From the NCBI GenBank assembly GCA_021821425.1, contig JAKACL010000111.1, positions 1 to 8,994 on the forward strand: DNA of 8,994 bases, in the 5' to 3' direction. The notes under the pieces are model-generated. The model ran no database searches and was not told the origin of the DNA. It was given only the letters and a program-made list of their open reading frames with translations. The DNA comes from Pseudomonadota bacterium. GTDB lineage: Bacteria > Pseudomonadota > Gammaproteobacteria > Burkholderiales > Thiobacillaceae. The translations under genes were made by a program, and so were the position numbers. Positions 6,400 to 8,994 of the stretch are shown one piece after another (the stretch's first letter is position 1; every line of letters begins with the position of its first letter).

Positions 6400-6989
6400 G
6401 GATACGGCTTGCCGCGCTTGGCGCACTGGCAGCGCTCATGCTGGCGGCCTGCCAGCCCGCCCCGCAAGCCCCCGCGTTCCGGGCGACCGACATCACCGGT
6501 GCCGCCTTCGCGCGGGACTTCAGGCTCACCGACCACCATGGACAGGTCCGTGAACTGGCGGATTTCCGGGGCAAGGTGGTGGCCGTGTTCTTCGGCTACG
6601 TGCATTGTCCGGATGTCTGCCCCACCACCCTGTCGGACTTTGCCCGCGCGCTCGAGCAGCTGGGGGCCGGGGCCGAGCAGGTGCAGGTGATTTTCGTGAC
6701 GGTCGACCCCGAGCGCGACACGCCGGATGTACTGAAAACCTTCGTGCCCGCCTTCAACCCCGGCTTCCTCGGCATGTATGCCGAGGGAGACGCGCTGCGC
6801 GAATTGGCGAAGGAATTCAAAGTGGTCTATCAAAAGACATCGGTAAAAGGCGCGGACGACTATCTGATCGACCACAGCGCAGGAACTTATGTGTTCGATA
6901 AACACGGTAACCTGCGGCTCTTAATGCCCTACGGCAGCAGCCCGGACGCCATTGCCCATGACCTTGAAGTCCTGCTGGCAGCGTCCTGA
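6396..6989 (+). CDS. SCO1/SenC/PrrC family copper chaperone, lipoprotein
   Basis: A 197-residue periplasmic copper chaperone. The N-terminus is a lipoprotein signal peptide with lipobox LAAC, Cys19 being the expected lipid attachment site. The thioredoxin-like domain has the copper motif CPDVC (Cys71, Cys75) in YVHCPDVCPTTL, the VTVDPERDTP segment (101-110), and the third ligand His160 in DHSAGTYVFD, so the copper site is intact. SCO proteins deliver Cu to CuA of aa3 oxidase and in some bacteria assist cbb3 assembly under copper limitation. Here the gene overlaps the rrf2 gene by 4 nt and precedes ccoN by 131 nt, so it is probably co-expressed with the regulator. CAGG at 6385-6388 gives a modest Shine-Dalgarno. 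Confidence 0.95.
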   Translation: MRIRLAALGALAALMLAACQPAPQAPAFRATDITGAAFARDFRLTDHHGQVRELADFRGKVVAVFFGYVHCPDVCPTTLSDFARALEQLGAGAEQVQVIFVTVDPERDTPDVLKTFVPAFNPGFLGMYAEGDALRELAKEFKVVYQKTSVKGADDYLIDHSAGTYVFDKHGNLRLLMPYGSSPDAIAHDLEVLLAAS

Positions 6990-7013
6990 CCCTTACGCGG
7001 GATGACAGGCGGG

Positions 7014-7043
7014 TTGCAGTGGCCGGCCGGACTGATTTATAAT
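7014..7043 (+). promoter_or_regulatory. Candidate sigma-70 promoter of ccoNO
   Basis: TTGCAG (7014-7019), 18-nt spacer, TATAAT (7038-7043). The -10 is perfect and the -35 has four of six matches. Transcription would begin near 7050, leaving a leader of about 70 nt. No convincing FNR box (TTGAT-N4-ATCAA), the usual control site of cbb3 operons, is seen between 6990 and 7120. Confidence 0.6.
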
Positions 7044-7062
7044 CCCGCAGTTTTTTAATATA

Positions 7063-7072
7063 AGCATATGCT
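7063..7072. promoter_or_regulatory. Palindrome AGCATATGCT in the ccoN leader
   Basis: A perfect 10-bp palindrome just downstream of the predicted transcription start, inside an AT-rich stretch (7051-7079) that contrasts with the GC-rich surroundings. Its position would suit a repressor. No protein can be assigned to it. Confidence 0.35.
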
Positions 7073-7079
7073 GTAATAA

Positions 7080-7095
7080 GGCGCGGACCAGCGCC
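7080..7095 (+). repeat. Short stem-loop in the ccoN leader
   Basis: GGCGC, 6-nt loop, GCGCC in the untranslated leader, 15 nt upstream of the Shine-Dalgarno. The heptamer CGCGGAC occurs at 7082-7088 and again at 7100-7106. There is no U tract, so it is not a terminator; it may stabilise the mRNA or affect translation. Confidence 0.35.
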
Positions 7096-7120
7096 CTTTC
7101 GCGGACAACAGGAGCGGTCG

Positions 7121-8575
7121 ATGGCGGTAACCACATATTCCGGTGCGGAACAGTACAACTTTGATATCGTTAAGAAATTTTCCGTCATGTCGCTGGTGTG
7201 GGCGGTGGTCGGCATGTGCGTCGGCGTCTATATCGCGTCCGAGCTGGCCTGGCCGTTTCTCAATTTCGACAGCCCCTATTTCTCCTTCGGCCGCTTCCGC
7301 CCGGTTCATACCAGCGCGGTGATCTTCGGCTTCGGGGGCTCGGCGCTGTTTGCCACTTCCTACTATGTCGTGCAGCGTACCTGCCAGACCCGTCTGATTT
7401 CCGATGGCATGGCGAGCTTTACCTTCTGGGGCTGGCAGACCGTGATCGTGCTGGCCGCACTGTCGTATGTGATGGGCTATTCGCAGGGCCGCGAGTACGC
7501 CGAGATGGAATGGCCGATCGACCTGCTGATCCTGGCCGTCTGGGTCACCTACCTGATCCTGTACGTAGGCACCATCATGCGCCGCAAGCAGCCGCACATC
7601 TACGTCGCCAACTGGTTCTACCTCGCCTTCATCCTGGCGACCGCGCTGCTGCACACCTTCAACAACCTGGCGATGCCGGTCGACCTGTTCTCGATGAAGT
7701 CCTACAGCCTGTTTGCCGGCACCCAGGACGCGATGACGCAGTGGTGGTACGGCCACAATGCGGTGGGCTTCTTCCTGACCGCCGCCTTCCTCGGCATGAT
7801 GTACTACTTCGTGCCGAAGCAGGCCGGCCGCCCGATCTATTCCTACCGCCTGTCGATCGTCCACTTCTGGGCGCTCTCCTTCATGTACATGTGGGTCGGT
7901 GCGCACCACCTGCACTGGACCGCGCTGCCCGACTGGACCTCGTCCTTGGCCGCTGCTTTCTCCATCCTGCTCCTGATGCCCTCGTGGGGCGGCATGATCA
8001 ACGGCATCATGACCCTGTCGGGCGCCTGGGACAAACTGCGCACCGACCCGGTGATGCGCTTCATGATCGTCGCGCTGTCTTTCTATGGCATGTCGACCTT
8101 CGAAGGCCCGATGATGTCGCTGAAGGAGGTCAACGCCTTGAGCCACTACACCGACTGGACCGTGGGCCACGTCCACTCCGGCGCGCTGGGCTGGGTGGCG
8201 ATGATCTCGTTCGGCTCGCTCTATCACATGATGCCCAAGCTGTGGGACACCAAGATCTACAGCGCGAAACTGGTCGAGTGGCATTTCTGGCTTGCCACCC
8301 TCGGCATCGTGCTGTACATCGTCGCGATGTGGATTTCCGGCATCACCCAAGGCCTGATGTGGCGCGCCTTCGACGAGTTCGGCAACCTGCAGTACTCGTT
8401 CGCCGAATCCGTCGCGGCCATGATGCCCTTCTATGCGATGCGCGCGATCGGCGGCATGTTCTTCCTCACCGGCACCGTGATGATGACGTACAACATGTTC
8501 ATGACGATCCGCCAGGGCAAGCGGGAGAGCGCCGCGCTGGAAGCCAAGCTGGCTGCCAAGATGGCGCACGCATGA
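7121..8575 (+). CDS. ccoN: cbb3-type cytochrome c oxidase subunit I
   Basis: Catalytic subunit of the high-affinity cbb3 oxidase, with heme b, heme b3 and CuB in a twelve-helix membrane protein. The 484 residues are about full family length. Metal ligands are all present: His63 (RPVHTSA) and His352 for low-spin heme b, His350 ([11 protein letters not shown]) for heme b3, and His212 ([10 protein letters not shown]), His262 and His263 (VGAHHLHW) for CuB. Tyr256 ([10 protein letters not shown]) is placed correctly to be the cross-linked tyrosine, which in cbb3 enzymes comes from this helix. These positions are a constant five residues beyond those I recall for the Pseudomonas stutzeri enzyme. 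AGGAG (7110-7114) lies 6 nt before the ATG. ccoO follows after 17 nt. Confidence 0.98.
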   Translation: MAVTTYSGAEQYNFDIVKKFSVMSLVWAVVGMCVGVYIASELAWPFLNFDSPYFSFGRFRPVHTSAVIFGFGGSALFATSYYVVQRTCQTRLISDGMASFTFWGWQTVIVLAALSYVMGYSQGREYAEMEWPIDLLILAVWVTYLILYVGTIMRRKQPHIYVANWFYLAFILATALLHTFNNLAMPVDLFSMKSYSLFAGTQDAMTQWWYGHNAVGFFLTAAFLGMMYYFVPKQAGRPIYSYRLSIVHFWALSFMYMWVGAHHLHWTALPDWTSSLAAAFSILLLMPSWGGMINGIMTLSGAWDKLRTDPVMRFMIVALSFYGMSTFEGPMMSLKEVNALSHYTDWTVGHVHSGALGWVAMISFGSLYHMMPKLWDTKIYSAKLVEWHFWLATLGIVLYIVAMWISGITQGLMWRAFDEFGNLQYSFAESVAAMMPFYAMRAIGGMFFLTGTVMMTYNMFMTIRQGKRESAALEAKLAAKMAHA

Positions 8576-8592
8576 TTCAGGGACGATAAGAG

Positions 8593-8994
8593 ATGAACTT
8601 CAACTTCAAACACGAATGGATTGAAACCAACATCGGCCTGATGGCCGTGCTGACTATGCTGGCGATCAGCGTCGGCGGCCTGGTGGAAATCGCGCCGCTG
8701 TTCTTCATCGACAAGACCATCGAGAAGGTCGAGGGCGTGCGCCCCTACACGCCGCTGGAACAACGCGGCCGCGACATCTACATCCGCGAAGGCTGCTACA
8801 CCTGCCATTCGCAGATGATCCGTCCCTTCCGCGACGAGAAGCTGCGCTACGGCCATTACTCGCTGGCGGCGGAGTCGCAGTACGACCACCCGTTCCAGTG
8901 GGGCTCCAAGCGCACCGGTCCGGACCTCGCGCGCGTCGGCGGCAAGTACTCGAACGAATGGCACGTGCAGCATCTGGTGGCGCCGCGCTCGATG
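8593..8994 (+). CDS. ccoO: cbb3-type cytochrome c oxidase subunit II (mono-heme cytochrome c), N-terminal part
   Basis: Membrane-anchored monoheme cytochrome c that passes electrons from CcoP to CcoN. The first 134 residues are present and the frame runs off the window end; full proteins are about 200 residues. One anchor helix (about residues 14-38) leads to the periplasmic domain. The heme c site is CYTCH, Cys68, Cys71 and His72, within the family sequence [21 protein letters not shown]. The segments [35 protein letters not shown] and HLVAPRSM continue the family match. The axial Met is expected just past the window. AGGGA at 8579-8583 provides a Shine-Dalgarno 9 nt upstream. ccoQ and ccoP would be expected next. 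Confidence 0.97.
   Translation, partial: MNFNFKHEWIETNIGLMAVLTMLAISVGGLVEIAPLFFIDKTIEKVEGVRPYTPLEQRGRDIYIREGCYTCHSQMIRPFRDEKLRYGHYSLAAESQYDHPFQWGSKRTGPDLARVGGKYSNEWHVQHLVAPRSM

Noticed and set aside
7055..8569. A 504-codon open frame on the minus strand and a 463-codon + strand frame (7198-8589) over ccoN
   Set aside because: Both are shadows of ccoN caused by high GC at third codon positions; neither resembles a protein family, while ccoN has every catalytic residue.

Overview
The window is a respiratory terminal-oxidase locus from a GC-rich proteobacterium, very probably a betaproteobacterium. The order ctaD, 32-residue small protein, ctaG, DUF2970, ctaE, reverse-strand DUF2909 protein, SURF1, SCO-like protein, ctaA, ctaB is the arrangement I know from betaproteobacterial aa3 oxidase clusters. 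The DUF2970, DUF2909 and tiny 'small assembly protein' families also point there. I cannot name a genus from the sequence alone.

Layout. Bases 1-2285 (+ strand) hold the end of cytochrome c oxidase subunit I (ctaD, cut by the window start), a 32-residue membrane peptide, the CuB chaperone CtaG/Cox11, a DUF2970 membrane protein and subunit III (ctaE). A strong hairpin at 2321-2363 works as a terminator in either direction and separates ctaE from a convergent DUF2909 twin-transmembrane protein (2379-2579, - strand). Bases 2637-5851 (+) are assembly genes: SURF1, a membrane-anchored thioredoxin/SCO-like protein, heme A synthase (ctaA) and heme O synthase (ctaB). Bases 5935-6989 (+) hold an Rrf2-family regulator with an IscR-like iron-sulfur ligand set, overlapping by 4 nt a lipoprotein SCO copper chaperone. 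From 7121 the cbb3 oxidase operon begins with ccoN (complete) and ccoO (cut by the window end).

How it works together. The left part encodes structural subunits of a low-affinity aa3 oxidase and most of what is needed to build it: heme a synthesis (CtaB then CtaA), heme insertion (SURF1), CuB insertion (CtaG) and probably CuA insertion (the SCO proteins). The right part encodes the high-affinity cbb3 oxidase used at low oxygen. The Rrf2 regulator lies exactly between the two. Its predicted Fe-S cluster would be sensitive to oxygen, NO or iron supply, so it is a plausible local switch between the oxidases; this is inference. The stretches upstream of rrf2 and ccoN share short AT-rich motifs that would be the first place to look for its operator.

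There is no gene-free stretch longer than 300 bases, and I saw no RNA genes, insertion sequences, CRISPR arrays or attachment sites. Most of the window is well-known respiratory biology. The regulator and its possible operators, and the SCO-like protein with an altered copper site, are the parts most worth a second look.
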